This document shows, piece after piece, positions 32,746 through 44,600 of a stretch of DNA of 64,000 bases; the first letter of the stretch is position 1, and each line of letters opens with the position of its first letter. The DNA is from Pleurodeles waltl (Eukaryota > Chordata > Amphibia > Caudata > Salamandridae): NCBI RefSeq assembly GCF_031143425.1, contig NC_090440.1, forward strand, positions 1,270,675,123 to 1,270,739,122. Reading direction: 5' to 3'. The notes under the pieces were generated by a model that was not told the origin of the DNA, ran no database searches, and saw only the letters and a list, made by a program, of their open reading frames with translations. A program made the position numbers and the translations under genes.

Positions 32746-35242
32746 ATGGAGAGACTGGTGGATGGGGTCCTACCCCAGGATGGACAGCTGTATGGGCCTC
32801 CAGAACAACAAGTGAGTACACTGTGGGCATGATGCATGTGGAATGAATGTATGGAGGTGTGTGTGAAGGCATCGTGTAAGGGGGGAGGGAGGTACCCCTG
32901 CCTGGATACACATCAAGTGTTGGGCTATGTGTGTGCCAATAGTGCTGGAAACGGGTATGGTGGGCCATTTGTGTTACTGGCTGGACTGTTTGTCTAATGG
33001 TGTTCTCCTGTATGTATTGCCCCTGTAGGTCAGCGCCCAGCAAAAGAAGGGTATATGGCATAGCATTGCCAAGGAGGTGCGGACCCAGCGGGTCTATGGC
33101 AGGCGGAGTACTCACTGTCGGAAACGGTGGGAGGACCTGAGACGCTGGGCACGGAAGACTGCAGAGGCCCAGCTGGGGATGGCCTCCAAATGAGGAAGGG
33201 GTGCCCATCGAACCCTGACCCCCCTGATGGTCCACATACTGGCAGTGGACTATCCTGAGCTGGATGGGCATCACAGCATCCACAAGGGGGTGAGTACACT
33301 AGCCGTCATTGAAGGGAACTTCTGGAGGAGTGGTATCCGGGTGGTGATTGTGTCTGTGGGTGCCCCTAGGCCAGGCCAGACATAGCAGCATAGCTCCACT
33401 TATGTATAAGGATCTGAAGGGGAAATACTGCCTACCTAGCTTGTTAGCTTCCTCTACTGGTCAGGGTTGCGTGGGTCCCAGGTGTGCTGCAGTTGGCGGT
33501 GTGTGCGCCTCCTTATGCCTTGGTGGCTAGCAATATCACTGGACGTGCAATGGCAGGTGCGTAGGCCTGTTCCCTGTGTGTGAGGGTGCTGTGTACATCA
33601 ATGGTGGTGTTGGTGCAGTCATTGACCCAGTGTATCCTTTGTCTCCCCCCCTTTCTTGTTTTGTCATCCTATCCTTCTGTGCATTAGCATCATCTGGCAG
33701 AAGAGCAGAGGCACTGCCGATGGAGGGAGTTGTATCCCACACGACCCAGGAGGCAGATTCCACCGACGCTGAGGGCACCACAGTGGAGACTGGAGTGGAC
33801 AATACAGATTCTGATAACTCCTCCGATGGGATCTCCCTGGTGGTGGTGGACACCTCTGTGACCATCCCAGCTACAGGTACAGCTGCCAGCCCTGAACCAG
33901 CACCGCCCTCCCAGCAGCCCCTCAGGGAGTTTCATGTGCCTGCTCACCCACGAGGGTGGGCATCTCCTTCATCCCAGGCACCTCAGGCTCTGCCCCAGTT
34001 AGCCCTGATGCCATGAGTGAGGAGGCTATTGACCTCCTGAGATCCATCTCTGTAGGGCAATCAACTATTGTGAATGCCATCCAGGGGCTGGCAGCCCAGA
34101 AACAACAATCTAATGCATTCCTGGAGGGCATTCACAGTGGATTGGTGGCCCAACATAGATCAATCCAGGCTCTGGCCTCCTCTCTGATTGCATCCATTGT
34201 CCCTGTTTCAAACGTCCCTCCTTCAACTTCCACTTCCCAGTCACATTCTCCTCAACCCCAACCCACCCCAAGCACACAGCCAGACAAGCATGCACACAAG
34301 GCAACACCCAAGTGTGTCACAGGCAAACAAAAGCACCACACTTCATCCCACAGGCACTCACACAAACACCATCCAGTTGTAGACACAACATCCACTGTTT
34401 CCACTGTCTCCCCTCCTTCTCCTCGACCTCCCACCCAGTTGTGTCCACACTCACCCCTGCATGCACTACATCATCACCCACTCACCAGCATCATCACCAC
34501 ACCAAACAGGACACACACCTCACTAGCAGACACCTCCACAACATCCATGCACACATCCTCTGTGTCCTCTCCCACTGTGTCTGCCCCCCTAGAGTAGACA
34601 AACGCAAGCACTCAGACACCCAACAGCCATCCACCTCACAACAGCATGCAACCCATGCACCTACACCCAAATCCAGCAGACAAACACCTCAAACAACCAC
34701 TCCCTCATCCTCCACTCCCATTTCTACTCCCTCTACCCACCCCAATGTCCCTAAAAAGCTTTTCCTTTCTACCATTGACCTGTTTCCTACCCCTTTCCCC
34801 CATCCTGCAAGTATGGCCAGGGTACAAAGAACCCAGCCAAGCACCTCAGCCAAATAGCCTAGGGGCACTGTTCCATGTGCACCAACTCGTGGTGGAAAGG
34901 ATTCCAGGCCACACATACTGAAGGGGAAGGAGCCTGCACCAGCCAGCAGAAAGGGGAAGGAGCCTGTACCAACCATCAAAAAGGAGAAGGAGCCTGCACC
35001 AGCAACTGTCACAGAGTCCTCTCTGCAGGTCATGGTTGTGCAGCCATCAGGGAAAGCAGAGGCTGAGCATGAGCCTCCCACCACCACCACAGTGCAGCCA
35101 TCAGAGGTTGCGGGGCTGAGCAGGAGCCTCCCACAACTACCACCACCACAGTGCAGCCATCAGAGGGTGCAGGGGCTGAGCAGGAGCCTCCCACAACTAC
35201 CACCGCCACAGGCAAGCCGTCACCGCCGGCAGACATCATGTA
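32746..35242 (+). pseudogene. Myb2: second SANT-domain gene (element C)
   Basis: Exon 1 32746-32811 is shorter than in A/B (MERLVDGVLPQDGQLYGPPE); the first 16 codons of the A/B form are missing. Exon 2 33029-33289 (acceptor GCCCCTGTAG) encodes VSAQQKKGIWHSIAKEV and HCRKRWEDLRRWARK, with a TGA after LGMASK. Exon 3 starts 33688 after GTGCATTAG: an acidic Ser/Thr part, a frameshift near 33970, then EEAIDLLRSISVGQST and a Ser/Thr/Pro/His-rich stretch. Near 34910-35230 coding-like tandem repeats appear (EPAP and EPPTTTTVQPSE types) ending in a stop about 35242. Three elements preserve the same exon plan, so the gene is real even though this copy is broken. Confidence 0.75.
35080..35225 (+). repeat. 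Coding-like tandem repeat at Myb2 3' end (element C)
   Basis: Roughly 57-60-bp units containing GAGCAGGAGCCTCCCACAAC and GTGCAGCCATCAGAGG, about three copies. In one frame they encode EPPTTTTVQPSE repeats. Position corresponds to the start of the minisatellites in A and B. Confidence 0.65.
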
Positions 35243-35312
35243 GTCCACCCTCCAGGGGCTACAGTGCGGTCTGCCCCCTCCAGCACTAGTTGGGAAGACT
35301 CCCACTTGAAAG

Positions 35313-35640
35313 ACTGTGGCCTAGCACTCCCCAGGACCAAGCACAGGGCATGTTGCCCCAACCAGAAGCAGTGGGGAAGATACCCACTCGAGAGACTGTG
35401 GCCTAGCACTCCCCACGACCAAGCACAGGGCATGTTGCCCCCTCCAGAATCAGTGAGGAAGACACCCACTCCAAAGACTGTGGCCTAGCACTCCCCATGA
35501 CCACGCACAGGGCATGTTGCCACCTCCAGAACCAGTAGGGCATTCACCCACCTGAGAGACTGTGGCCTTGAACTCCCCAGGACAAAGCAATTGGCTTGTT
35601 GCCCCCTCAAGAACCAGTGTGCTTGTTCCCGCATCCGGCT
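35313..35640 (+). repeat. 82-bp tandem repeat, four units (element C)
   Basis: ACTGTGGCCT begins units at 35313, 35395, 35477 and 35559, exactly 82 bases apart. The core AGCACTCCCCAGGACCAAGC is similar to the 64-bp repeat core in A and B (GCACTCCCCAGGATGGCACA), so the arrays are probably homologous. Confidence 0.85.
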
Positions 35641-36143
35641 GAGGTGCCCCCATCCCACTGAGGTGTCTGCCTATTTGCCAACTGATGCCCCTGCAGTGTT
35701 CTCTCTGTATTGGTGCAGGGGACGAGTGGGGCCTTGAACTTTGCTCTGTGGCCATATGGCCCCTGTGAACTGAGGAATGGGCAGTTTCCCTTTTTTGTAC
35801 ATTTGTACTGCTGTTGATCTTATTATAATCACTTTAGTCAATTCCTGTTGTCCTTGCATTATTCAGGTGATTTACGGAGATGAGCAAGGTTAGAACACTG
35901 CACACAATCAATTCTAGTATACCACAAGTCTGTTATAATGTGTAATGTCTGGTTTCCATTGAATAGATGAAACAAAAATGTACGTCAGTAGTTCACATCA
36001 GTATTCTTGACAGATGATGTCTTTATTGTCGAGAGCGTTGTATTAAAGAAAACAAAGTACTTCACTGCAGACACAGTCAACACGTGTTTCGTCATCCTGG
36101 TGACTTTTTCAAGGCTGTAGAAAAGCATATATATACACACTAT

Positions 36144-36323
36144 GGGGGTTATTCCAACTTTGGAGGAAGTGGTAATCCGTCCCAATAGTGACGGTAAAGT
36201 GACGGATATACCACCAGCCGTATTACAAGTCCATTATATCCTATGGAACTCGTAAAACGGCTGGTGGTAAATCCGTCACTTTTGGGACGGATTACCACTG
36301 CCTCCAAAGTTGGAATAACCCCC
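36144..36323. mobile_element. 180-bp near-palindromic MITE, TSD TAT
   Basis: Ends GGGGGTTATTCCAACTTTGG and its reverse complement; TAT lies at 36141-36143 and 36324-36326. The two halves are largely complementary, giving one long hairpin. A 3-bp TSD and G-run ends fit a Harbinger-type MITE. It is inserted inside element C. Confidence 0.9.
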
Positions 36324-37965
36324 TATGTGATTTTGCTTACATGGCAACTGATAAATACATCTAGATGAACAAATAAAAGTGGTCATATAATAGAAAAATG
36401 CTTAGTTTGTGACCTCTGTATAGTCACCACAAGAAAGTGGAATATCCGAGGAATGAGCAATCACATGTGGGAATCATGGACATGGCCAAACCACCAAGAG
36501 TCACAAGAAGCTATTAGAGAAACACCATGTGTAATGTGCCACACGAAGACCCAGCGAAAGGAGAAAAAAGACATAATACAGTACATAGATTGAATGGAAA
36601 GATAAATTAAGTTTGAAAACATGCAATAAGCCTCAGTGCAATCCCCTAGACAAGAATCGAGATTTGTGAATAGTCCACATAGGGTAAAAAGTCAGTAGAA
36701 AAACCGGGAAAAGTGGAACTGTGGTACCAAAGATGGTCGTACCTATTTAGGCGTGATGCTGGCCTGACAAAGTCAATGAGTCAATCATAAAGATACTGTA
36801 AGTCTTTGCGTCTGGAAATGTAGGAAAGAGAAATAATGCAGAAACAAACGGTTAAATGTAAAAACTACAGAAAACGCAAAACTGCATGTGCCAACCGTAC
36901 ACAAACGATGCTGGGAACCCAACAGCTTCTCAAATCTGAAAAATACCTGAGATTGGGCTAATCCAAGTTCGGAAGTTCTAGCATGCGAAAATGTCCAAGG
37001 TAGAGACAGGTCAGTCAATATGTTGGACCATGATAAGTCCAAGAACAAGTTCTAAAAGAAAATAAAAGAAGTCATAGCTAAAAAAAAATATTTCCCTTGA
37101 AAGATTAAAATAGCAGAGCGTCATTCCCAAATGTCCTGAAGATATAAAAAGGGTATGAAAAACCCCAAATAATACACACAACTAAGGGATACCGTGTACA
37201 AAAAAGACTTCCTAATTACAGAAAGGCCATACCATCCAGCGTCAAGTCGTATAAGCCAAATAGGTACCCCTAGAGTAAGGAACACGTGGGGACCCAGTGT
37301 AGATCAAGTAAGTAGATCAAGTATGTATAGGTCTATTTATCTAGTATAACACTAATGCGATAAGGGAATATATATACAATTTCTGCCCTCCATTCGATTA
37401 AATGGGGCAGCCAGAGCAGGGGCCGTGACAGAATGTCAGAAGTCGTAACTTCAATAATTACCGCCATTCCGTTGTCAAAAGAGAGAATTAGTGTGGTAAC
37501 ACGCTCCTCTCATAGTGCCCCGTGTGTCTGTACAAACCGCAACTAAATAAAACTTTGTCCGGAATAACAAAGGAAATATAAAGACCAGCCCCATCTCACC
37601 GTAGCAGCAAGGTATCTGTGGCTCCAAAGTACTGCGGTCGTGCAGACAAATAGTCGGTAACTTGTGAGTTCCCGCTACTATAAGTATGCACGAGAATTGT
37701 GAGCCGAAGAAGTCGACGTAGGACTGCAGAGAAATGAGAGCCGTAGAAGTCGACGTAGGACTACTGAGTAAATAGGAGGGATGCAAAGTCAACAAAACAC
37801 CGGCTGCATGGCAGCCATATTGAAACGTCGAACTAGAAAGTGTAAGTGATGCAAAATTAAGGAAAAGGATGTTATAAGCCACGCCTAAATCAGGTGTAGA
37901 TTGGAAAGGAAAAATGAAGTGTATGTGCAGGCAAATAAAGGTGCCATAACATGTAACACACGGAA

Positions 37966-38207
37966 AAACCATGAAGTTTTAATGCACAAAGCCACCACCG
38001 CATTAGTGACAAGCACAAACAATAGTAAAACAATTGGACACATGCAAGTCCAAATAGAAAGAGCAGACATAATGAGGACAATAAGGAAACCATGAAGTTT
38101 TAATGCACAAAGCCATCACCGAATTAGTGACAAGCACAAACAATAGTAAAACAATTGGACACATGCAAGTCCATGTAGAAAGAGCAGACATGATGAGGAC
38201 AATAAGG
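37966..38207. repeat. 121-bp tandem duplication
   Basis: AAACCATGAAGTTTTAATGC starts at 37966 and 38087, with near-identical copies (a few substitutions) and a partial AAAC start at 38208. Non-coding. Confidence 0.9.
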
Positions 38208-38787
38208 AAACAGAAAGGAAACAAAAACCATAAATTCCATGATGAATAATAGCATATGGTAAAAGACACACATGTATACTCCACAAGACGGAGATGAATT
38301 GTTTTTGTACTGCTTCTGATTGTGTGTATGGCGTGTGTGTGTGTCACTGTGGTTTTTCTCCCCCCCTCCCTTGTGTGCTAGGCAGCTGTACTCACCGTCG
38401 TTGTCTCCGCCGGCGTTGGTGTACATGGTGGCGCATGACAGAGAAGATCAACGGGATAGTTGCAGTTCGGGTTCCATGGCGGCGTAGTTCTTCCCTGTGT
38501 CTCCAATGGTGAGTCCTTTCACTTCTGTGCTCTGTTTCTGCCAGGCTTTTGTTGACATTGATACCGCCCCAGAAATGGTGGCGGTTTGTGTAGTCATAAT
38601 ATGGTGGGCGGAACTTTGTCTTCCGCCTGGCTGTAGGCGGCTACCGCCGTGGTGCCTGTTGTTTCCGCCCTGGCGGTCGGTGTGGTACATTGGCTGTCTA
38701 TGGGAGTTATCACCACCGTGGTCATAATTTGGTGGTACTTATTGCTCCACTTTATCACCGGCTGCCAGGGTCATAATGAGGGCCATT

Positions 38788-39010
38788 AGGTGGAGGATTC
38801 AATCATGGAACTGTGGGGGTATAGGAAGAGGAGTGAGCGACTACACTTCAGGGACATCCAAGCAGAGGTACGTTGTACAACCTGGGGGTTCCAGAAATAA
38901 GGGCAAGAGGGGACAAAAGTTATGGAGGCGCTGCCAGTGCTATTCACGATGAAGCAGGACAGAGATCCAACATCTCAAGCCCACCTCAGGCACTTACGGC
39001 CGCACCACAC
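38788..39010. other. Spacer between C and B, no gene assigned
   Basis: 223 bases of host or older repeat sequence between two target sites. A short frame (NLGVPEIRARGDKSYGG) vaguely recalls L1 ORF1 'GVPE' regions, but it is too short to claim. Confidence 0.35.
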
Positions 39011-39402
39011 ATAGGGGGTCATTCTGACCTCGGCGGTAAAAGGCTCTTACCGCCGGTCAGAAGTCCGCCATTCTACCGCTGTGGCCGCGGTAAACCGCCA
39101 CGGGCATTCTGACCCACAACTGCCAAACCGCCAAAAACCAGACATCCACGGAAGGCCGCCTCATCAGCGGTCAGCGATAAACTGGAGATGGCCAAACCTC
39201 CACCGTGACGCCAACACAAACACGCCCATGCCATTACGACCCACGAATCCACGCGGCGGTCTTTCATCCGCGGTATTCCATTGGCGGTACACACCGCCGC
39301 GCTCAAACTACACACACCTTTACAAAACACAGCCACATTGGACAATTCCAAATACACACACCTGATACACATACATACACCACTCCCACTCATCCAATCA
39401 AC

Positions 39403-39409
39403 TATAAAA
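39403..39409 (+). promoter_or_regulatory. TATA box (with CCAAT) of Myb1 (copy B)
   Basis: TATAAAA in CAACTATAAAACACACACCC, preceded directly by CATCCAATCA, about 205 bases before the ATG at 39612. It lies about 390 bases inside the left TIR. Confidence 0.7.
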
Positions 39410-39462
39410 CACACACCCACATCACCCACAAACCCCCACTACTAGAATTTCGGAGAGAAGGT

Positions 39463-39483
39463 GAGAGAGAGAGAGAGAGAGAG
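39463..39483 (+). repeat. GA microsatellite in Myb1 5' region
   Basis: About ten GA units between the TATA box and the ATG. Confidence 0.9.
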
Positions 39484-39611
39484 CACAGCTATCGACAAAC
39501 CCAACACACACAGGAACACAACATCATCACCCACACTACATCCAGGCACAAACACCACACACCACCACACACACCATACTCATCACCACAAACACCACCC
39601 CACACCACCCC

Positions 39612-41101
39612 ATGGCACCCCAAAGACACCCCAGGTTCTCGGACCAAGAACTCAGGGTCATGGTGGAGGAAATAGTAAGGGTAGAGCCCCAGCTATTCGG
39701 CACACAGGTGCAGCACACCACAATAGCTAGGAAGGCTATGGCAAAGGATCGTCGACAGGGTCAACGCTGTGGGACAGCTTCCCAGAAACCGGGAAGACAT
39801 CCGAAAGCGCTGGAACGACCTACGGGGGAAGGTGCGGTCAAGACACAACATCGCTGTGCAGAAGACTGGCGGCGGACCCCCACCCACTCCACCCGAATTC
39901 ACAGCATGGGAGCAAGAGGTCTTGAACATCCTGCATCCTGAGGGCCTCGCTGGAGTAGGCGGAGGAATGGACTCTGGTAAGTCTAATCTCAACTACTTCC
40001 CCCCCCCCACCCACCAGCATGCCAACCCACACCCCCGCCCTCAACCCCAACCCCCCAGCACACATCCTCCCTGCCAATGTCTCACCAGCACAACCCACCC
40101 AACACAACCCCAATCCCTGAATGCCACCACAAACCATGGACACCCCTCACCTAAGCATGACCACTGCACATACCCATCCCCCCTCACAAACCACCCTCAC
40201 AACTCCTCCCACAAGGGAATGCCAGCACTGGGGGACAAGGGCACCCACAAATCGCACGCCATGGCACACACAGAAGCAATAACCATACTCTTTTACCCCT
40301 GCAGGGCCCGAACGCCAACACACCGGCCAGGAGGGTCCAGATTTGTCCATCCCGCCCCCAGAACAGGCCCCCAGTGATGACAGCAGCTCTGTCGACCTAG
40401 AACCGGATGACCAGCCCGGACCATCGGGGACCTCTGGACAGTCGGTTCCCCACACACAGACACTGACCACAGCAGACCCAACCCCCTCTGGGAATACCAG
40501 CACAGCTCCCACCCAGCGGGCCCATGCCTCTGTCTCACGGACGCGTCAATCAGCGGTGTGTCCGCCACTACAGGGCACCCAGGCTGACCCACCACCCCAA
40601 CAACAACAGGGACCTGGGGGCAGTGGTAGTGGGCACACCGTCCAGGGGACAGAGGCCCGGGGAAACAGGGCAACTGGGAGGGCTGCTGTGCGAGAGGGGG
40701 TTGACCGGCCCAGGGAACCGACTCTCCAAGAGGCCCTCACCACCATCATGGGAGCATACCACCACTCCCAGGAGACGATGGCGACGGTACTGGCCAGGTT
40801 CCAGGAGATCCAGGCACAGCAGGAGGAACGGTACATGGGGTTCAGAGACGAACTCAGGACCATCGGTACTGCAATGGGGACCATCGTCCTGGCCCTCAAC
40901 CAGATAGTCACCACATTGCGGGACCATGTGGCACCCCAAAGGGCCCCTGTCACCAGCCCGGACGACGAACAGCCTACCACCTCCGCCGGCGCTAGTGGAC
41001 AGGAGGCCCCCACACCACGACAGGCCACCAGAACCCCACCTCCTGCTGAAGATCAACCACCCCGCAAGCAGAACCTGAGATCACTCAAGAAGACAGAGTA
41101 G
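39612..41101 (+). pseudogene. Myb1: Harbinger Myb/SANT protein, one frameshift (copy B)
   Basis: Exon 1 39612-39976 begins MAPQRHPRFSDQELRVMVEE. Relative to A it lacks five bases just after IARKA (near 39735), which breaks the frame, and nine bases (three codons) after KVRS. The frame reopens at PRNREDIRKRWNDLRGKV and runs to GGMDSG with a GTAAGTC donor. Exon 2 40305-41101 (acceptor TTTTACCCCTGCAG, phase 1) is fully open: acidic start, Pro/Gln/Thr linker, helical block LQEALTTIMGAYHHSQETM, QEERYMGFRDELRT, basic end RKQNLRSLKK. With A's intact exon 1 it defines the full gene. Expected role: nuclear, binds subterminal DNA and recruits transposase. AATAAA at 41315-41320. Confidence 0.9.
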
Positions 41102-41607
41102 GATGCCAAGACCCCCGCCAGCATAAGATACCCCCTGATGTCATCCCACTGTCCCACATTGTCACCCTGTCCAACCTTGAACTGCCCCTGCTCCATCCTT
41201 CCACAGGCATATGGACAATGCACCTCTGCTACTGAGAACTGGACTCTGCCATGGACATTACTCCACCCCCACCCATCACCATTTTACTATCATGGACCTA
41301 TACGCAGCACTTTAAATAAATCACCAATTGCACTTCAAATGTCAGGAGTCTGCTTGTATTCTTTACAAATGTATTACACATAACGGTGCAATAATGTTAA
41401 TTTAACATTGTGATGACAACATACCAGTGTCAATAAGCATTAGTTCATGGGCAAACAAAGCAGAGGTCACGCTGTGGGTCATACAGCTCTGAAAAGGGAA
41501 GGGAAAGTCAAAAATCTGTGAAAAGGAACTGGGGGGAAACACAGAAAGTAGAGATGCAGGAGGCCAGAAGTAAATGTAAAATGGCGTGGGTGATTCTTAC
41601 CTGTGTG

Positions 41608-44600
41608 CTACTGAAAATACTGTTGTATCACTGTGTCCCTGTTGTCCGTGTCGTCCCCGTCGTCTTCCTCCTCTTCACTCTCCACAGGCTCCACAGCTGC
41701 TACAACACCACCATCTGGACCATCCTCCTGCAGGAAAGGCACCTGGCGTCGCAAAGCCAGGTTGTGAAGCATACAGCAGGCCACGATGATCTGGCACACC
41801 TTCTTTGGTGAGTACATTAGAAATCCACCAGTCATATGCAGGCACCTAAACCTGGCCTTCAGGACCCCGAAGGTCCGTTCTATAATCCTCCTAGTTCGGC
41901 CATGTGCCTCATTGTAGCGTTCCTCTGCCCTGGTCCGGGGATTCCTCACTGGGGTCAATAGCCAAGGCAGGTTGGGGTAACCAGAGTCACCTATTAGCCA
42001 CTCACGGTGTCTCTGTAGCTGTTCCATCACATAAGGGATGCTGCTATTTCGCATGACATACGCGTCATGCACTGACCCCGGGAACTTTGCATTTAGATGG
42101 GAGATGTACTGGTCAGCCAAACAGACCACCTGGACATTCATCGAATGGTAATTTTTTCTATTTCTGTACACCTGCTCATCGTCTTTTGGGGGTACTAAAG
42201 CCACATGGGTCCCATCAATGGCACCAATGATGTTGGGGATATGTCCAAGGGCATAGAAATCACCCTTCACAGTGGCCAAATCACCCTCCTCAGGGAAAAC
42301 AATGTATCTCCGCATGTATTTCATCAGGGCAGACAACACTCTGGACAAAACCTTAGAAAACATAGGCTGAGACATCCCTGATGACATGGCCACTGTTGTC
42401 GGAAAAGACCCACTTGCCAAAAAATGGAGTACTGACAGAACCTGCACCAGAGGGGGAATCCCTGTGGGTTGGCGGATGGGGGACATCAGGTCTGGCTCCA
42501 GCTGGGCACATAGTTCATGTATAGTGGCTCGGTCAAGTCGGTATCGAAGTATAATATGTCGTTCTTCCATTGTCGACAGGTCCACCAGCGGTCGGTACAC
42601 GGGAGGATTCATCCTTCTCCTCGCAAGTCCCAGCGGACGGTGCCTAGGAAGGACAACATGGAGCACAGAGTCAAGCAACCCACAGGTTCGTTCACACAGC
42701 TTGCACAGTACACGAATCACTATGCATTGAAAGGCTTGTATGAGTGGCAATGCAAGGCCTAGGCCTGTGTGACGCAGTAGAAATTAAGATATGGGGGCCC
42801 TTGAAATGGCGGCTGCCTGACCTGTGAAGTGTGACAGTGGGATGTGAGGTCACTGCGCTGGCGTGGCACACCGTGGCGGTAGGCGGTCGAAGACCGCGGC
42901 GCAAAGCAGCATTGGTTAACATTGAACCCTATGGGTCTCAGGAGCCAATGACGATGTGCGCCGGCGGTCGTGGTACGCACCGCCGCGGTACGCACCGCCG
43001 CAGGCGTGACCGCCATTTTCCATCTGATTAATCACTCGAGACCTGATCATCCACAGGAGAGGACCTATACTGCAAGTGCTGCTGTGACCTCGGTCTAGAA
43101 GATACAATGGCTGCTGCGACTGGGGAAAGGGCCCCTGCCTTCACTTCTGAAGAGTTGTAGAAACTTGTGGATGGGGTCCTGCCCCAGTATGCGCTACTCT
43201 ACGGTCCTCCAGACCAACAGGTAAGTCCACTGGGTGCACGTTGAATGGGCTATGCCTGGGTTGTGTATGGTGGATGTAAGATGGTGGGGTGGGGAGCGAA
43301 TGAGGAGTGCAAGGCACGACAGATGAGAGCATGTGCCACATGGCAGGGTTGGGGAGGGGGGGGCAATCAAATCTAACATGCAGAAAATGTTGAAAATTTC
43401 TTTCCCACCCTGTACATGTCAAATAGGTCAGCGCCCATCAGAAAGTCGACATTTGGCGTGCCATCGCCAAGGAAGTCCGGGACCTGGGGGTCCACAACAG
43501 ACGGGGTACCCACTGCCGAAAGAGGTGGGAGGACATCCGCCGCGGGACCAGGAAGACCGCCGAGTCACTGCTGGGGATGGCCTCCCAACGTAGGAGGGGT
43601 GCCAGTCGTACCTTTACCCCCCTGATGTCCAGGATCCTGGCGGTGGCCTACACCGATTTGGATGGGCGCGTGAGGACATCACAGCAGACACAAGGGGGTG
43701 AGTACCAGCACATTCTGCTATCTTTACACGCAGTGGAGGCGTCTGGGTGGGGGAGGAGGGCTGTGGGTGACATTAGGCCAGGGCGCTTTCTGTAGTGTAG
43801 TCCCCTCCTTTAGGCATGGCCCTGTGCCCCCGCCCCCCACCTCTGTAGGGTGCCAAGTACAGCAATCCATGGTCCAGCATCACCCATGTGTGCATTTGTT
43901 GTCCATAGACCTGTTGACCTAGTCACAAGTACTGAGTAGTGTACCCCGATTGCGCGGCGTAGTGCATGAGGCTCCTGTGTCTGTCCTCTCCGCCAACGGT
44001 GTTGGCAATGCATGCACTCAACCTGTTTTTATTTCTCCCCCCACCCTTTTTCTTTATCTTCTTGTGCATGTGTGCATTAGCATCATCAGGCGGAGGAGAA
44101 TTGGCATCGGAGCACGAGGGAGCTGCAAGTCACAAGGCCCCGGTGGGCCATGGTACAGACACCGAGGTCACCAGTGATACGGAGGGCGAGGGGAGCACCA
44201 CAACGGGGACCCGTGGTGACACCAGCGACACCGACACGTCCTCGGAAGGGAGCTCCCTAGCGGTGGCGGCAACATCCGGGCCCCCCGCCTCTACAGGTAC
44301 AGCCGCCACCCAGCGCACCAGCTCCGCCCTCCCAGCAGCCCCTCAGCCTACGCTCCGTGCCCGCTCGCCCAAGAAGGCGGGCATCTTCTTCGCCCCAGGC
44401 ACCTCAGGCCCTGCCCCTGTTACCCCTGCTGCCCTCAGTGAGGAGGTCATTGACCTCCTACAGACCATCATTGTTGGGCAGTCTACCCTTTTGAATGCCA
44501 TCCAGGGGGTAGAGAGGGAGGTGCATCGGAGCAATGCATACCTGGAGGGCATTCATTCGGGTCAGGCTGCCCATCAACGATCGTTCACTGCTCTGGCCTC

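Larger units (their letters stand above)
35870..38290. other. Probable later insertion within element C, no gene
   Basis: This stretch has no counterpart in A or B between the tandem repeats and transposase exon 1. It is AT-richer than its surroundings and holds the MITE at 36144-36323 and a 121-bp tandem duplication at 37966-38207. The word CAACACGTGTTTCGTCATCC near 36079 resembles conserved ends seen in some vertebrate retroelements, but I cannot name the element. Exact edges and TSD were not found. Confidence 0.45.
31198..38477 (-). pseudogene. Harbinger transposase of element C, three exons
   Basis: Exon 1 38477-38396 (MEPELQLSR, then one base missing; donor GTGAGT), exon 2 32338-31679 (acceptor GGCCCTTAG), intron 31678-31581 (98 bp, GTGAAC...TTTGCAG), exon 3 31580-31198. 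Exon 2 holds PVYRPLMG, YRLDRATITELCAQLEPD, LATGSFQVT and NAAIDGTHIA, then a frameshift near 31865, and the codon after YPGL is TAG (normally GSVHD). Exon 3 is intact: GDPGYPNLSWLLTPVRN, RRIIERTFGLLEARF, CCMLHNLALRR, acidic tail ending RQYFQ. A donor GTGAGA lies 7 nt past the stop, as in A and B. The 6-kb first intron holds Myb2 on the other strand. Confidence 0.88.
28626..38784 (+). mobile_element. Harbinger C, complete, related family, TSD ATT
   Basis: A 10,159-bp element with ends GGCCCTCATTATGACCCTGG and, reverse-complemented, GGCCCTCATTATGACCCTGG. ATT lies at 28623-28625 and 38785-38787. Gene order equals B: Myb1 plus (29177-30712), transposase minus (exons at 38477, 32338, 31580), Myb2 plus inside the transposase intron (32746-35242). 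Proteins are clearly diverged from A/B, so this is a sister subfamily. All genes are damaged. About 2.4 kb at 35870-38290 looks like later inserted sequence. Confidence 0.95.

Noticed and set aside
38788..39010. L1 ORF1 fragment suggested by 'GVPE'
   Set aside because: Only one short word matches, in an unsupported frame.
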